From the NCBI RefSeq assembly GCF_018598185.1, contig NZ_JAHESC010000026.1:49982-113981 (forward strand): 64,000 bases of DNA, in the 5' to 3' direction. This document shows, piece after piece, positions 9,485 through 21,444 of the stretch (positions within the stretch are counted from its first letter, which is position 1; the number at the start of each line of letters is the position of its first letter). Under the pieces are notes generated by a model. It ran no database searches. It was not told the DNA's origin and saw only the letters and a list, made by a program, of their open reading frames with translations. The position numbers and the translations under genes are program-made. Source of the DNA: Dawidia soli. GTDB taxonomy: Bacteria; Bacteroidota; Bacteroidia; Cytophagales; Cyclobacteriaceae.

Positions 9485-12400
9485 ATGAAGAAGCTTTTCT
9501 TCCTGATCACCCTGTTCTGCCTTAGTGCTGGATATTCCCACGCACAGGAGATTTGCAACGACAACCAGGACAACAACGGCAACGGTCTTATTGACTGTCT
9601 TGACAAGACTGAATGTCCTACCAAGACCTGCGAAATCTGCGACAACGGCATCGATGATGACGGTGACCGTTTCATCGACTGTTATGACAAGGAGTGTTCC
9701 TTGAGCACGGTTTGTAAGGACTTTTTCATTGGCAAGCCTGTTACCTGTGAAGTTAAGCCGGAGACCTTCCCTCCGTTTGAGATGAAGCTTAAATACAAGT
9801 CTCAGCCCGGCACGGCAAACCACGTGAACCGGTTGATTGTCGGGGATGTCGATAGCGACGGAGTGCCGGAGCTAGTTACCACGTTCCGTAACGGCGACGG
9901 CAGTCCGACCGTGGGTGTAGTCAACGTGTTGCAAGCACCGGCCGCAGGTACTACGCTTACCATCGACAAACAGATCGACTTGTTAGCCGACGGATTCAAG
10001 CCTGCATTCGAGGACATCGCCATGGGCGACATCAACAAAGATGGTTGCACCGAGTTCTTTATTCTACACGCTAATTCCGATGGAAAAGGCTACAAGCTGA
10101 TTGCCTACGACTGTACCGGTAAAAAGGTCTGGAATAACCCTATCGACTTCGGTGGCGATTACCCGGGCACGCTCGGCCTGACCGACTTTGACGGCGACGG
10201 CGCGGTGGAATTGTACGTCCGTACAAGAATTTATGATGCGCATACGGGGACGCTCATGGGGGCAGCTCCCGATATCATCTTCGCGGAAGCCAGCAATGGA
10301 CCGATTGCCGCGAATATCCTGACAGCCTCCCCCAATCAGGAGCTCATAGCGGGCTGTCGCATTTACTCAGTCAATATCAATCGCCCGGCAGCACCCGGTG
10401 CGACCCTCCCCACCGGCGTTATCCCCCCGTCCACCAGCTCGGTAACACTGACGAAGAGCGTATCCGATTATTATGTACGCCTGGGACGCACCAAGGGCAG
10501 CGGCACAAGCATTGCCGACTTTAACCTGGATGGCTTCCTGGATGTAGTGACTACCGGGTCCACCGGCGGTAACGACAAAAATACCACCATCTTCTTTTGG
10601 GATGTCGAGCACGACGTGGTGAAGACCTATATCGATAAGACATATTATACAAACGGTTGGGGCAATGGAACCGGCCGTATCAATATCGCAGACATTGACG
10701 GCGACGGTAAAATGAACGCCGTATACGTATCGGGAGGGCAGCTATACGCGCTCAAAGAAGGCCCTACCAGTCTGGAGCAGCTTTGGGTTGAAAATGTTAC
10801 AGAACAGACCTCCGGCTTTACGGGCTGTACGATGTTCGACTTTAACGCCGACGGCAAATCGGAAATTGTCTATCGCGACGAAGACTACCTCTACATTTAT
10901 ACGACCGACGCCTCCGGCAATGTAACGCGGAGTACGCCGATACGATGCGCATCGCGTACCTCCAATGAATACCCGATCGTAGCCGACATGAACGGCGACG
11001 GATCCACGGAAATTTGTGTTGTATGCTCTACCGACGAATCTCAATTCGGACGGAACCTGACCCTTTATAACGATGCCGAAGTGCGCGTCTACGAATCGGC
11101 CAACGTACCCTGGGTGCCCGCCCGTAAAGTATGGAACCAGCACGGCTATTTTGTGGTAAACGTCAATGACGACCTGACCATTCCCAAGCAGATCCAGCAA
11201 CACCACCTGGTATATTCTACGAATGCGGTCTGTTCGGTCGATAAGCTGAGCCGTCCCTTGAACAACTTCCTCAACCAGGCTCCGTTCCTGAACTCCTATG
11301 GATGTCCGTCATACGCGGCGCCCAACCTTTCGGTCGTTCCGTTTGACCCGAGCGACCCGACCGGCGGGCAACTCAAAATCGAGGCGCCTACCTGTCCGGA
11401 CAACAAAGTCGGTGTGACGTTTAAGTTCCGGAACAAGGGTGACATTGCCATCTCCGGGGGGCTGAAGGTGACCTTCTATAATGGCGATCCGCGCACGACG
11501 TCCGCGGTAAAAATTTCTACGACAACGATCACATTGGCCGATATGGCACCGGGCGATACGATCACACACAAGGTTACGATCGCCGGGCCGGGATCATCGT
11601 TCAATCTATACGTTTCGGTGAACGACAACGGCACCACGATCCCCCTGGATATTACCAAACAGCCGGGCAGGATTATGGAGTGTGATTATGGCGATAACTT
11701 GCTGAATGCTCCGGTCAATCCCGAATTGGCCTCGATCACTACGGCCGTTATACACAATTTAAAATGCCCTGCCCCTCCCGGTGGAGTGGTTATTCCGGAT
11801 AAGGGTATAGCGAAGGCCTATGGCCCGGGTAAAGACTCCGTGAATTATGACTTCTACTGGTTTAACGGCCACGACGCAGGTTTGCCTTCCGCTGCCAACT
11901 ATAAAGGGTTTGCTTATTCCAAGCTTCCGGCAGGAGAATATACCGTCTACGCTGTACATAAGACGGCCAAATGCGGTTCTGATACACTTCATGTTATTGT
12001 CGAAGACCGCGTCGCCCCTAAAGCAAATGTGACCATCGACCTCATCAGCGATTACACGAACTGTAATAACACGAACGGGCATCTGCGGGCTAAATTAGAC
12101 GATCCTACCAAGTATGACATTATGTGGTTTCCGGTTTCCCTAAACGATACGCTGGGCTATGACCTGGATCTGACGGGGCTGGCCGAAGGCAGCTATACGG
12201 TAATGGCTCAGGATAAAAAAACGGGGTGCCCCAGCTTCTCAACCGGCGAGATCAAGAAAGATCAAAAACTGCCGGTGATCAGCACGGTCATTCAAACTAT
12301 CAGCTGTTCCAGCGCCAACACCGGCAGGATCGACGCACAAGCCGACGGCCAGACCACCGGTTACACCTTCAACTGGTACGACGGTTCAACCGTGCGCCCG

Positions 12401-15400
12401 ACGCCGAATAAAGCCAACTCACCGTTCTACGATAATCTGCGCCCCCAGAAATACACCGTGGTGGCCATCAACAACACTACCGAGTGTGAGGCAAAAACTA
12501 CGGTGACGGTGACCCGAACCCTTCCTCCGACGATCACCGCCATGGCCAGCGACAACCAGCTGTCGTGTGACAAAGACGCGCCTACCGGCATGGTTAGTGT
12601 CACCGCTACCGGTACGACAGCCACTCCGCTGACCTATCAGTGGTATGAGGGCGGAAGCGCCATTCCCAGCGAGGCTATTTCCGGCGCTACAAGCGCCACA
12701 CTGGAAGACATCAAAGCCGGGCTCTATACGGTACTAGTGACCGAGCCTTCCACGACCTGCTCGAAAACAGATACCGTGCGGGTGCTTGACCGTCGTATAA
12801 AGGTCGAGATAACGCCTACGGCTACCGCCAAGAGCAGCTGCGCGCCGGTCAACGGCAAGATCGAGATCACCTCGGTGAACGCCGGCACCAGCCTGAGCGA
12901 CTATACGTTCGAATGGAAGAATCTCGACACGAACACGACCTTGCCGGATACTGACGGCACCCTGGAAGGGCTCGAGCCCGGCAACTATCAGGTTGTGGCG
13001 GTCCATACGGAGTATACCTGCCGGTCCCTGCCCGTGGCGGTGAAGGTTGCCGATATGGTCGACAATCTTGTTATAGCATGGCCGACACCCAAGGCTGCCT
13101 CCAACTGTCAGAACAGCGGTGACGGTATTTTGTATATCGAAGTAACATCACCCACCCCTGCCGGCGGATTTAATTTTGACTGGCAGACAAACGGTGTTGC
13201 CTCGAAACAAACGCTTGGTGGATTTACCGACTTCATCGTCGGCGATGCTTTACCGTACACGATAAAGATCACCAATCCGACCAACGGTTGCGACACTACC
13301 GTATACGGCACTATACCGTATCAGAACGGCCATACGCTCGACGTCGTAGCCGATAAGATCCAGAAATGCGACCTGCCCGGGGGCGCGCTTCATGTTACGC
13401 TTAACCGCTCCGTCGGCTACGTCGACCCGGACTACGATGTATTGGTATACAGAGGCTCGAAAGATCCGGATGCGGCGAATCCTTATACTACACATACGGC
13501 CCCGTTCTTTGTTAACTTCGTTGATAATACGGCAGACACGAAATTCGACACCGATTATCCGTTGGATCCGACGACCTATACCGTGGTAGCGGTTAACAAG
13601 AAGAATGATATACTGCTTAACTGTCGCTATGCGAAAACCATCACCCTGAGCCGCGACATCAAGCCGGTGACACTAGACGGCGATGTGAGCGCTGTAACGG
13701 CCGACATGAACTGTGACCGCACGCTGGGTGGAAGCGGAAGCATCTTTGTAGGCGTGAAGAAAGGAAACCCCGGGCTGCCCGGAATCGCTGACAATCCTGC
13801 CAACTATTCATTTACATGGATCGATAAAGACACCGGCAATCCCCTGCCGTTGTCGAAACTGACCGGCACCAATAATAAAGACGCCATTAACCTGGAGGAG
13901 AACGAGTTAGGCTACGAGGTAACCTTCGTCACGACGACAGCCATCAACGAAGGCTGCCGCGGCAGCGCTACGTTCCTCGTACCGACCATCGAGCAAGACC
14001 TTCGCCTGGTCAACGGCGACTTAGTGACAACGGCTATCACCGACTGTATCCCGGGCAGCCCGACTTCTGCGATCATGACCAACGGTACCGCCAGGTTTGT
14101 GCGGATCGTGAAAGATGAAGCGCCGGTATTGGATCCGTTCGGAGGCTTTACTTTCTCGTGGCTGGACCGTGATGGCACAGCCCTGGCTAATCCTGTCCCG
14201 GCTTTCCACCACACTGCCCTGGATTCCGGTAAGTATACGGCCATTGCGCGGTACACCTCCACCGGCTGTGAAGTGAAACAAGACTTCACCATCGAAGACC
14301 AGACCATCGGTACCGTGGATGTGGAGCTGACAAGCTTCCGCACCGAGATCATGTGCGTAGACCCTATCACCGGCTTCCTGGAAGTAAAAGGCCTGCCTGA
14401 AACGGGCAGCGACTACCAGTTCACGTGGTTTGGCTACGACAATAGCGGCGTGCGCAACCCGACGCCGGTACAAGGACCTACGCTCGGCACCACCAGCACT
14501 CTGGCCAACCAACTTTCGGTCAACGACTTTACCGTACGCGTACTGAACCCGGACAACAACTGCTGGATCGAAGACACCTATACCGTGCCGATGGATACCA
14601 TCAAGTTCCAGGTAGCCGCGTCGGCGCTGCCGATCACCAACTGCGTGAACGTATTCCTGACGCCGAACATCGTCGAAAACGGCTCGACCTTTGCCCGTGT
14701 ATCGTCGGCCGGCGTATTGCCGCCTTCCGATCCGCTGGCCGGTCAGCCCCGTCCGGTCATCCAGGACAACTACACGTTCGAGTGGTACGACGAAGACGAA
14801 AACCTGATCGGCATCGGCCGCTCGCTTGAAAATCTCACGTCGGAGTATGCCGGCCGCGAGCTCAAGGTAGTAGCCTTTGATAAGATCGATACCCGCGTCG
14901 GTGCGCGCAACGCTTGTAAGAGCGATACCGCCCGGGTGATCCTGGAAAGAGTATTACCAGCAGTGCCGATCACCACGCAGCTGATGGCCCCGGTATCGAA
15001 TTGCGATCCGTTGATCCCGAACGGCATGGCGTCTGCCAGTGTGAACGGCGACGTCGTGAACTACCAGTTCAGCTGGTTTGAAGAACCGTCGGCACACCCG
15101 CTGAACCCGGTGGCGGCGTTCCGCACAGACTTCATGGCCGACAACCTGAAGCCGGGTGACTTTAAATATACCGTGCTGGCGATCGACCTGATCTCGGGCT
15201 GTATGGACAGCGCCATGGTGACGATCCCGTACCAGCCCCTGCCCGTGCCGGTGCCCTCGATCGAGATCCTGTCACAGGTTACCGAGTGTGATGAAAACAA
15301 CGATGCCGGCAGTAACGGCTCGATGTCCGCCTCCGTGGGGGGTAACATACAGGACTACATCTTCCAGTGGTACGACAACACCACCAACAAGCCTGACACC

Positions 15401-16072
15401 GAAGTTGTTTCACCGGATGTGGTAGGCGACTTCCGCGACGGCCTCGCCGCCCAGGTTCCCTATGGCGTGATTGCGATCGATCGTACGACCTTCTGCGAGT
15501 CCGACCTGGTATTCAAGCAGCTGGAATTTATACCGACGTTCCCGGAGTTTGACCTGGAGGTTACACCGGCCTCCTGCGGCAACCCCGACGGTACCGTGGC
15601 GCTCCTCCTCACGAACGCTGTCGATATCGGCGAGATCATGTGGGTCATCAACGGCAACCAGGTGGTTTATGGCGACCCCAAGCAAAACGGGTTGATCTCC
15701 AGCAAGGGCACGGAGCAGTACACGGTGACCGTAACGACGCTGCTGGGATGCTCGGCGACCGAATCGTTCCAGGTGGGCACCGAGATCCATCCGTTCAACG
15801 GTATCTCGCGCAACGGTGATGACCGGAACAGCTACTTCCACATCGATTGTATCGAAGAGTTCGAGAGCAACATCGTGCGGATCTTCAACCGCGCCGGTAC
15901 ACTGGTGTACCAGGCGGAAGGGTACAACAACAATACAGTATTGTTTGATGGTATTTCGAACCGCGGCGTGAGCCCCATGGGTACGAACCTACCAGACGGT
16001 ACTTACTTCTATGTGATCGATAAGCGCAACGGGTCGAAACCGCTTGCGGGTTATCTGGAGATCGTCAACTAA
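9485..16072 (+). CDS. Giant secreted adhesin (2195 aa): metal-binding repeats, FG-GAP, ~14 two-Cys modules, T9SS type-B C-terminus
   Basis: The start at 9485 gives a clean signal peptide (MKKLFFLITLFCLSAGYSHAQ). Residues ~22-75 hold two MopE-like Cys/Asp motifs (ICNDNQDNNGNGLIDC and ICDNGIDDDGDRFIDC). FG-GAP/VCBS-type loops (DVDSDGVPE, DFDGDGAVE, DIDGDGKMN, DMNGDGSTE) fill ~80-550. A CARDB-like segment lies at ~620-750. From ~755 to ~2105 come about 14 tandem modules of roughly 75-120 residues, each opening with a Cys and an N-G turn, then a Y-x-F-x-W strand, then a Y-T-V strand and a second Cys. The end (from HPFNGISRNGDD to PDGTYFYVIDK) is a type-B T9SS sorting domain. The PorP/SprF gene 11 nt downstream is its likely partner, as in SprB/SprF. 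Confidence 0.9.
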   Translation: MKKLFFLITLFCLSAGYSHAQEICNDNQDNNGNGLIDCLDKTECPTKTCEICDNGIDDDGDRFIDCYDKECSLSTVCKDFFIGKPVTCEVKPETFPPFEMKLKYKSQPGTANHVNRLIVGDVDSDGVPELVTTFRNGDGSPTVGVVNVLQAPAAGTTLTIDKQIDLLADGFKPAFEDIAMGDINKDGCTEFFILHANSDGKGYKLIAYDCTGKKVWNNPIDFGGDYPGTLGLTDFDGDGAVELYVRTRIYDAHTGTLMGAAPDIIFAEASNGPIAANILTASPNQELIAGCRIYSVNINRPAAPGATLPTGVIPPSTSSVTLTKSVSDYYVRLGRTKGSGTSIADFNLDGFLDVVTTGSTGGNDKNTTIFFWDVEHDVVKTYIDKTYYTNGWGNGTGRINIADIDGDGKMNAVYVSGGQLYALKEGPTSLEQLWVENVTEQTSGFTGCTMFDFNADGKSEIVYRDEDYLYIYTTDASGNVTRSTPIRCASRTSNEYPIVADMNGDGSTEICVVCSTDESQFGRNLTLYNDAEVRVYESANVPWVPARKVWNQHGYFVVNVNDDLTIPKQIQQHHLVYSTNAVCSVDKLSRPLNNFLNQAPFLNSYGCPSYAAPNLSVVPFDPSDPTGGQLKIEAPTCPDNKVGVTFKFRNKGDIAISGGLKVTFYNGDPRTTSAVKISTTTITLADMAPGDTITHKVTIAGPGSSFNLYVSVNDNGTTIPLDITKQPGRIMECDYGDNLLNAPVNPELASITTAVIHNLKCPAPPGGVVIPDKGIAKAYGPGKDSVNYDFYWFNGHDAGLPSAANYKGFAYSKLPAGEYTVYAVHKTAKCGSDTLHVIVEDRVAPKANVTIDLISDYTNCNNTNGHLRAKLDDPTKYDIMWFPVSLNDTLGYDLDLTGLAEGSYTVMAQDKKTGCPSFSTGEIKKDQKLPVISTVIQTISCSSANTGRIDAQADGQTTGYTFNWYDGSTVRPTPNKANSPFYDNLRPQKYTVVAINNTTECEAKTTVTVTRTLPPTITAMASDNQLSCDKDAPTGMVSVTATGTTATPLTYQWYEGGSAIPSEAISGATSATLEDIKAGLYTVLVTEPSTTCSKTDTVRVLDRRIKVEITPTATAKSSCAPVNGKIEITSVNAGTSLSDYTFEWKNLDTNTTLPDTDGTLEGLEPGNYQVVAVHTEYTCRSLPVAVKVADMVDNLVIAWPTPKAASNCQNSGDGILYIEVTSPTPAGGFNFDWQTNGVASKQTLGGFTDFIVGDALPYTIKITNPTNGCDTTVYGTIPYQNGHTLDVVADKIQKCDLPGGALHVTLNRSVGYVDPDYDVLVYRGSKDPDAANPYTTHTAPFFVNFVDNTADTKFDTDYPLDPTTYTVVAVNKKNDILLNCRYAKTITLSRDIKPVTLDGDVSAVTADMNCDRTLGGSGSIFVGVKKGNPGLPGIADNPANYSFTWIDKDTGNPLPLSKLTGTNNKDAINLEENELGYEVTFVTTTAINEGCRGSATFLVPTIEQDLRLVNGDLVTTAITDCIPGSPTSAIMTNGTARFVRIVKDEAPVLDPFGGFTFSWLDRDGTALANPVPAFHHTALDSGKYTAIARYTSTGCEVKQDFTIEDQTIGTVDVELTSFRTEIMCVDPITGFLEVKGLPETGSDYQFTWFGYDNSGVRNPTPVQGPTLGTTSTLANQLSVNDFTVRVLNPDNNCWIEDTYTVPMDTIKFQVAASALPITNCVNVFLTPNIVENGSTFARVSSAGVLPPSDPLAGQPRPVIQDNYTFEWYDEDENLIGIGRSLENLTSEYAGRELKVVAFDKIDTRVGARNACKSDTARVILERVLPAVPITTQLMAPVSNCDPLIPNGMASASVNGDVVNYQFSWFEEPSAHPLNPVAAFRTDFMADNLKPGDFKYTVLAIDLISGCMDSAMVTIPYQPLPVPVPSIEILSQVTECDENNDAGSNGSMSASVGGNIQDYIFQWYDNTTNKPDTEVVSPDVVGDFRDGLAAQVPYGVIAIDRTTFCESDLVFKQLEFIPTFPEFDLEVTPASCGNPDGTVALLLTNAVDIGEIMWVINGNQVVYGDPKQNGLISSKGTEQYTVTVTTLLGCSATESFQVGTEIHPFNGISRNGDDRNSYFHIDCIEEFESNIVRIFNRAGTLVYQAEGYNNNTVLFDGISNRGVSPMGTNLPDGTYFYVIDKRNGSKPLAGYLEIVN

Positions 16073-16083
16073 ACTACCACGAC

Positions 16084-17025
16084 ATGATGCGACTTTTTTA
16101 CCTCAGTTGTCTGCTGCTCTTCGTTACGGGAGTCTGCCGTGCCCAGCAGTACCCGGTGTTTACGCAGTACTTTTTTAACGAGCTGGCGATCAACCCCGCG
16201 TACGCCGGTGCACACGTGCAGTTCAGTGCCACGGCGTTGTACCGCAACCAATGGGTTAACTTTCCGGGAGCTCCGCGCACGTTCTCCTTCTCGGGACACA
16301 CAGCCCTGATGAAAAACAAGATCGGCGTCGGTCTGATGGTGAACCGCGACGAGATCGGCAGCTATGGGAACAACCACGTGTACGGCAGCTATGCCTATAA
16401 GATCCACATGGGCCAGGCAACCCTGTCGATGGGCCTTCAGGCCGGGTTTACATTGCTGGGCGCTGACTACAGCAAGCTCAGCCTGCAAGACGACGACCCC
16501 GGTTCGTTCCTGTCCATGAACACGTTCAAGCCCAACTTTGGCGCGGGCCTGTTCTTTAACAAGAAGAATTTCTTCGTGGGCCTGTCCGTACCGTTCATTA
16601 TCAACAGCAAGTCGAACAAGAACGGCGGCTTCGAAGGCGCCCTCACTGAGGTGATCGAAAGACGTTACTATATGCTGCGCTCGGGCGTCTACATCCCGCT
16701 GGACCGTGCCGGGAAGGTGAAATGGAACCCGTCCTTCCTGCTGCGTTCGCAGGAAGGCCAGCCCCTGAGCATCGATATCAACAACGCTATTACGATCTAC
16801 GACATCTTCAGCATCGGTGCTGCCTGGCGTAGCAGCGACGCGTTTATCGGCTTCCTCGACCTGAAGCTTACAGAGAAGATCCACTTTGCCTATTCGTATG
16901 ACTGGACATCGTCCGCGCTGAATAAGTTCTCGAACGGATCGCACGAGTTTGTCCTGAACTTCCGCTCGATCATCCGGGGTGTGCACAAAAACCCCGAATG
17001 TCCGTCGTATTACAGCTATCGCTAA
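16084..17025 (+). CDS. PorP/SprF family T9SS-associated outer-membrane protein
   Basis: 313 residues with a signal peptide ending GVCRAQ. Directly after it come the family signatures QYPVFTQYFFNELAINPAYAG and YRNQWVNFPGAPRTF, followed by amphipathic barrel strands and the closing HEFVLNFRS. Full length for the PorP/SprF family. In Flavobacterium johnsoniae SprF is needed to put the SprB adhesin on the surface. The gene follows the giant adhesin by 11 nt, so they are probably co-transcribed and functionally paired. Unlike the copy at 4559 it has no SPOR-like extension. A strong bidirectional terminator follows. Confidence 0.93.
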   Translation: MMRLFYLSCLLLFVTGVCRAQQYPVFTQYFFNELAINPAYAGAHVQFSATALYRNQWVNFPGAPRTFSFSGHTALMKNKIGVGLMVNRDEIGSYGNNHVYGSYAYKIHMGQATLSMGLQAGFTLLGADYSKLSLQDDDPGSFLSMNTFKPNFGAGLFFNKKNFFVGLSVPFIINSKSNKNGGFEGALTEVIERRYYMLRSGVYIPLDRAGKVKWNPSFLLRSQEGQPLSIDINNAITIYDIFSIGAAWRSSDAFIGFLDLKLTEKIHFAYSYDWTSSALNKFSNGSHEFVLNFRSIIRGVHKNPECPSYYSYR

Positions 17026-17041
17026 CCGCTGATATCATCAT

Positions 17042-17078
17042 AAAAAAGGCTCGCCAAATTTTTGGCGAGCCTTTTTTT
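17042..17078. terminator. Bidirectional Rho-independent terminator
   Basis: GGCTCGCCAAA (17048-17058) and TTTGGCGAGCC (17061-17071) form a perfect 11-bp stem with a 2-nt loop, flanked by A6 and T7. It can stop both the plus-strand adhesin/PorP unit and the minus-strand ppk gene that ends at 17099. Confidence 0.93.
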
Positions 17079-17098
17079 ATTCCTTAGCTCTCTCCGGC

Positions 17099-19231
17099 TT
17101 AGAAGAGCCGGGCCTCCATGACGATCTCGCGCGTCACTTTGTAAAACTCCTTGTGAATGTTGAAGGATGGCTCACCATCCAGCTCTTTTATGAGGTAGCT
17201 GCCGTCTTCCTGCATGATGTAGGCATTAACGTTGTCCTTCAGGTTGTACCGCAGGTTATTGATAGCCTGCTTCTTCAGGAAATCGTCGTCGAGCAGGAAG
17301 AGCGATTCAATGCGGCGGTCGAAGCTGCGCACCATGGCATCGGCGCTGCCGATGTAAACCTTGGGGTTGTCGGCGTTGCGGAAGTAATAAATGCGTGAGT
17401 GCTCGAGGTATTCGCCGACAATGGAGATCACCTGGATGTTTTCGCTAAGCCCTTTGCGTCCCGGGCGCAGGCTGCACATGCCGCGAACGATCAGCTTGAT
17501 GGTCACGCCGGCTTGCGAAGCAGCGTACAGCTCATCGATCAGTTCCTTATCCTGTAAAGAGTTGAGCTTGATCACGATGCCAGCGGGAACACCGTTACGC
17601 GCATTTTCCGCCTCGCGTTTTACGAGGTTACACAGTTGTATGCGCATGTCGCGGGGGGAGGTGATCAGGTTGCGGTAGGTAGACGGTTGCGAATGACCGG
17701 TGATGACGTTGAAGAATTCCGACACGTCGTTGCCATATACTTCCTTGGTGGTCAGCAACCCAATGTCTACATACAACCGCGATGTAGACTCGTTGTAGTT
17801 ACCGCTGGACAGGTGCACGTACCGGTACACCTGGTCGTCGCCCTCCTTGCGGACAATGAGCAGCAATTTGGTGTGTGTCTTCAGGCTGCTGACACCGTAG
17901 ATTACGTAGCATCCTGCCTTTTGCAGACGTTGTGCCTCGCGCAGGTTATTCTCTTCGTCAAACCGGGCCTTCACCTCAAACAACACCGACACGTGTTTGC
18001 CATTTTCGGCAGCACGCAGCAGCGCATTCGTGACACGTGATTCCTTTGCGACACGATAGATCGTGATCTTGATGGACAGCACATACGGGTCGTCGGCCGC
18101 CTTCTCCAGTAGTTCCAGCACAGGCTCCATGGAGTTATACGGATGGTGCAGCAGGATGTCGCGCTCTTTCAGTACTTCGAACAGATCGCGGCTCCCTTGC
18201 TCCGGGAAGTTCAGCGGTTTGACCGGCGCGGGCATCTGTGCACGCTTACTTTTGAATTCCTTATGACCGACGATCTGGTTCAAACCCGACAATTCGGGCA
18301 GGCCGCCTTGCGGAATATAGAATATATTGTATTCGTCCAGGTCCCACTGAATTTTGAGCACCCGCATCAGCCAGGGGTCGGGATTTTCCTCGATCTCCAG
18401 GCGCACCACCCGGCCGCTGCGGCGGGTCTTGAGCTTGCGCTTGAGGTCTTCGAGGAAGTTGGACTCGATGTCTTCGCTTTCTTCCAGGGTAAAGTCGCCG
18501 TTCCGGTTGATGCGGAACAGATTGACCGCCTCAATCTCCACATTGCGGAAGAGGTTATGAATTTTGTGCCGGATAATTTCTTCAATGGGCACAAACAGAA
18601 TCATGTCATCGTCGTGGTCAATCTCGTAAAAGCGCGGCAGGTTTTGCGGCACCTGGATGAACGACACGCGCTGGTTGGTCGGGCCTTCGTTGTCGCTTTT
18701 AGTCACCACGCCAAACAACAGGCGGTTGTTCATCAACACCGGGAAAGTGTGGTAGTTGTCAAAGACCATCGGCGTCAGCATCGGGAAGATCGTCCGGTTG
18801 AAATAATCGGCCACGCGCTGGGTATCTTCCACCGACAGATCGTTGTACGACGCTATGGTAAACCCATTCTCCTCAAACTGTGGTTTGAGTTTATTATAAT
18901 ACTCGTTCTGGTCGTGGTAAAACTTCTTTGTCTCGCCGAGCAACAGCTTACGGAAGGGCTCTTCGCGCAGGCCGTTGTAGTCAAAACGCTCTTTGCCGTA
19001 GTCCAGGTAGTTATACAAGCTACCGAGGCGAATGGTACAGAACTCATCGAGGTTATTGGCGGTAATGGCCAGGAACTTGAGGCGATCGAACACACTGCGC
19101 TCGATGTGCCGGGCCTGGTCGAGGACGCGGTAGTTGAACTTCAGCCAGCTGAGGTCGCGGCTGATGTAGTTGCTTTCGTCAATCTTTTGTTGGGCTAACT
19201 TACTGTCCTGGGATACTTGCAGTTCATCCAT
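17099..19231 (-). CDS. ppk1: Polyphosphate kinase 1
   Basis: 710 residues from the ATG at 19231. The N-terminus YISRDLSWLKFNYRVLDQA is the Ppk N-domain signature. The catalytic part holds SVLFEVKARFDEENN, then SSLKTHTK, whose His (residue 453 from this start) corresponds to the autophosphorylated His of E. coli Ppk, then YVHLSSGNYNESTSRLY. The phospholipase D-like domain includes RGMCSLRPG and YIGSADAMVRSFDRRIE. The enzyme makes polyphosphate from ATP reversibly. A longer frame reaches 19276, but that segment crosses an inverted repeat and adds no conserved residues. It lies downstream of gyrB on the same strand, and a Ppx homologue lies at 2620-3510. Confidence 0.96.
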   Translation of the reverse strand: MDELQVSQDSKLAQQKIDESNYISRDLSWLKFNYRVLDQARHIERSVFDRLKFLAITANNLDEFCTIRLGSLYNYLDYGKERFDYNGLREEPFRKLLLGETKKFYHDQNEYYNKLKPQFEENGFTIASYNDLSVEDTQRVADYFNRTIFPMLTPMVFDNYHTFPVLMNNRLLFGVVTKSDNEGPTNQRVSFIQVPQNLPRFYEIDHDDDMILFVPIEEIIRHKIHNLFRNVEIEAVNLFRINRNGDFTLEESEDIESNFLEDLKRKLKTRRSGRVVRLEIEENPDPWLMRVLKIQWDLDEYNIFYIPQGGLPELSGLNQIVGHKEFKSKRAQMPAPVKPLNFPEQGSRDLFEVLKERDILLHHPYNSMEPVLELLEKAADDPYVLSIKITIYRVAKESRVTNALLRAAENGKHVSVLFEVKARFDEENNLREAQRLQKAGCYVIYGVSSLKTHTKLLLIVRKEGDDQVYRYVHLSSGNYNESTSRLYVDIGLLTTKEVYGNDVSEFFNVITGHSQPSTYRNLITSPRDMRIQLCNLVKREAENARNGVPAGIVIKLNSLQDKELIDELYAASQAGVTIKLIVRGMCSLRPGRKGLSENIQVISIVGEYLEHSRIYYFRNADNPKVYIGSADAMVRSFDRRIESLFLLDDDFLKKQAINNLRYNLKDNVNAYIMQEDGSYLIKELDGEPSFNIHKEFYKVTREIVMEARLF

Positions 19232-19253
19232 GGCAACTAGGGGTAAAATGTCA

Positions 19254-19293
19254 CGGTTCACAGCGCACGATAACAATCGTGTACTGTGAACCG
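19254..19293. promoter_or_regulatory. Near-perfect inverted repeat between gyrB and ppk1
   Basis: CGGTTCACAG (19254-19263) pairs with CTGTGAACCG (19284-19293), and CACGAT pairs with ATCGTG inside, with a 2-nt mismatch and an aaca loop. On the minus strand it is a strong stem-loop after gyrB and just before ppk1. There is no T-run, so it may be an attenuator, an RNA-processing site or a weak terminator. Confidence 0.5.
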
Positions 19294-19315
19294 CATGCTT
19301 GTTTAGAGTGCTCTA

Positions 19316-21280
<1,965 letters not shown>

Positions 21281-21290
21281 TTAGAACCGT

Positions 21291-21298
21291 CAAAAATA
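21291..21298 (-). promoter_or_regulatory. Promoter -7 element (TATTTTTG) for gyrB
   Basis: On the minus strand TATTTTTG matches TAnnTTTG and lies about 20 nt upstream of the gyrB ATG. A TTTG is seen 15 nt further upstream, which is closer than the usual ~19 nt spacing. Confidence 0.45.
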
Positions 21299-21444
21299 AT
21301 CTTTTTGGCCTTACAAACGCAGGTCGGATCAACATTTTTAGCGTTAAAATTTCCTGTTTCTTGGGGCCGCAAAGTAGCTTTCCGCCGCTCGTTTTTCAAG
21401 CTTTTTTTTCACGATGTGAAGCCATAAAAGTGCGCCGCGGACGA

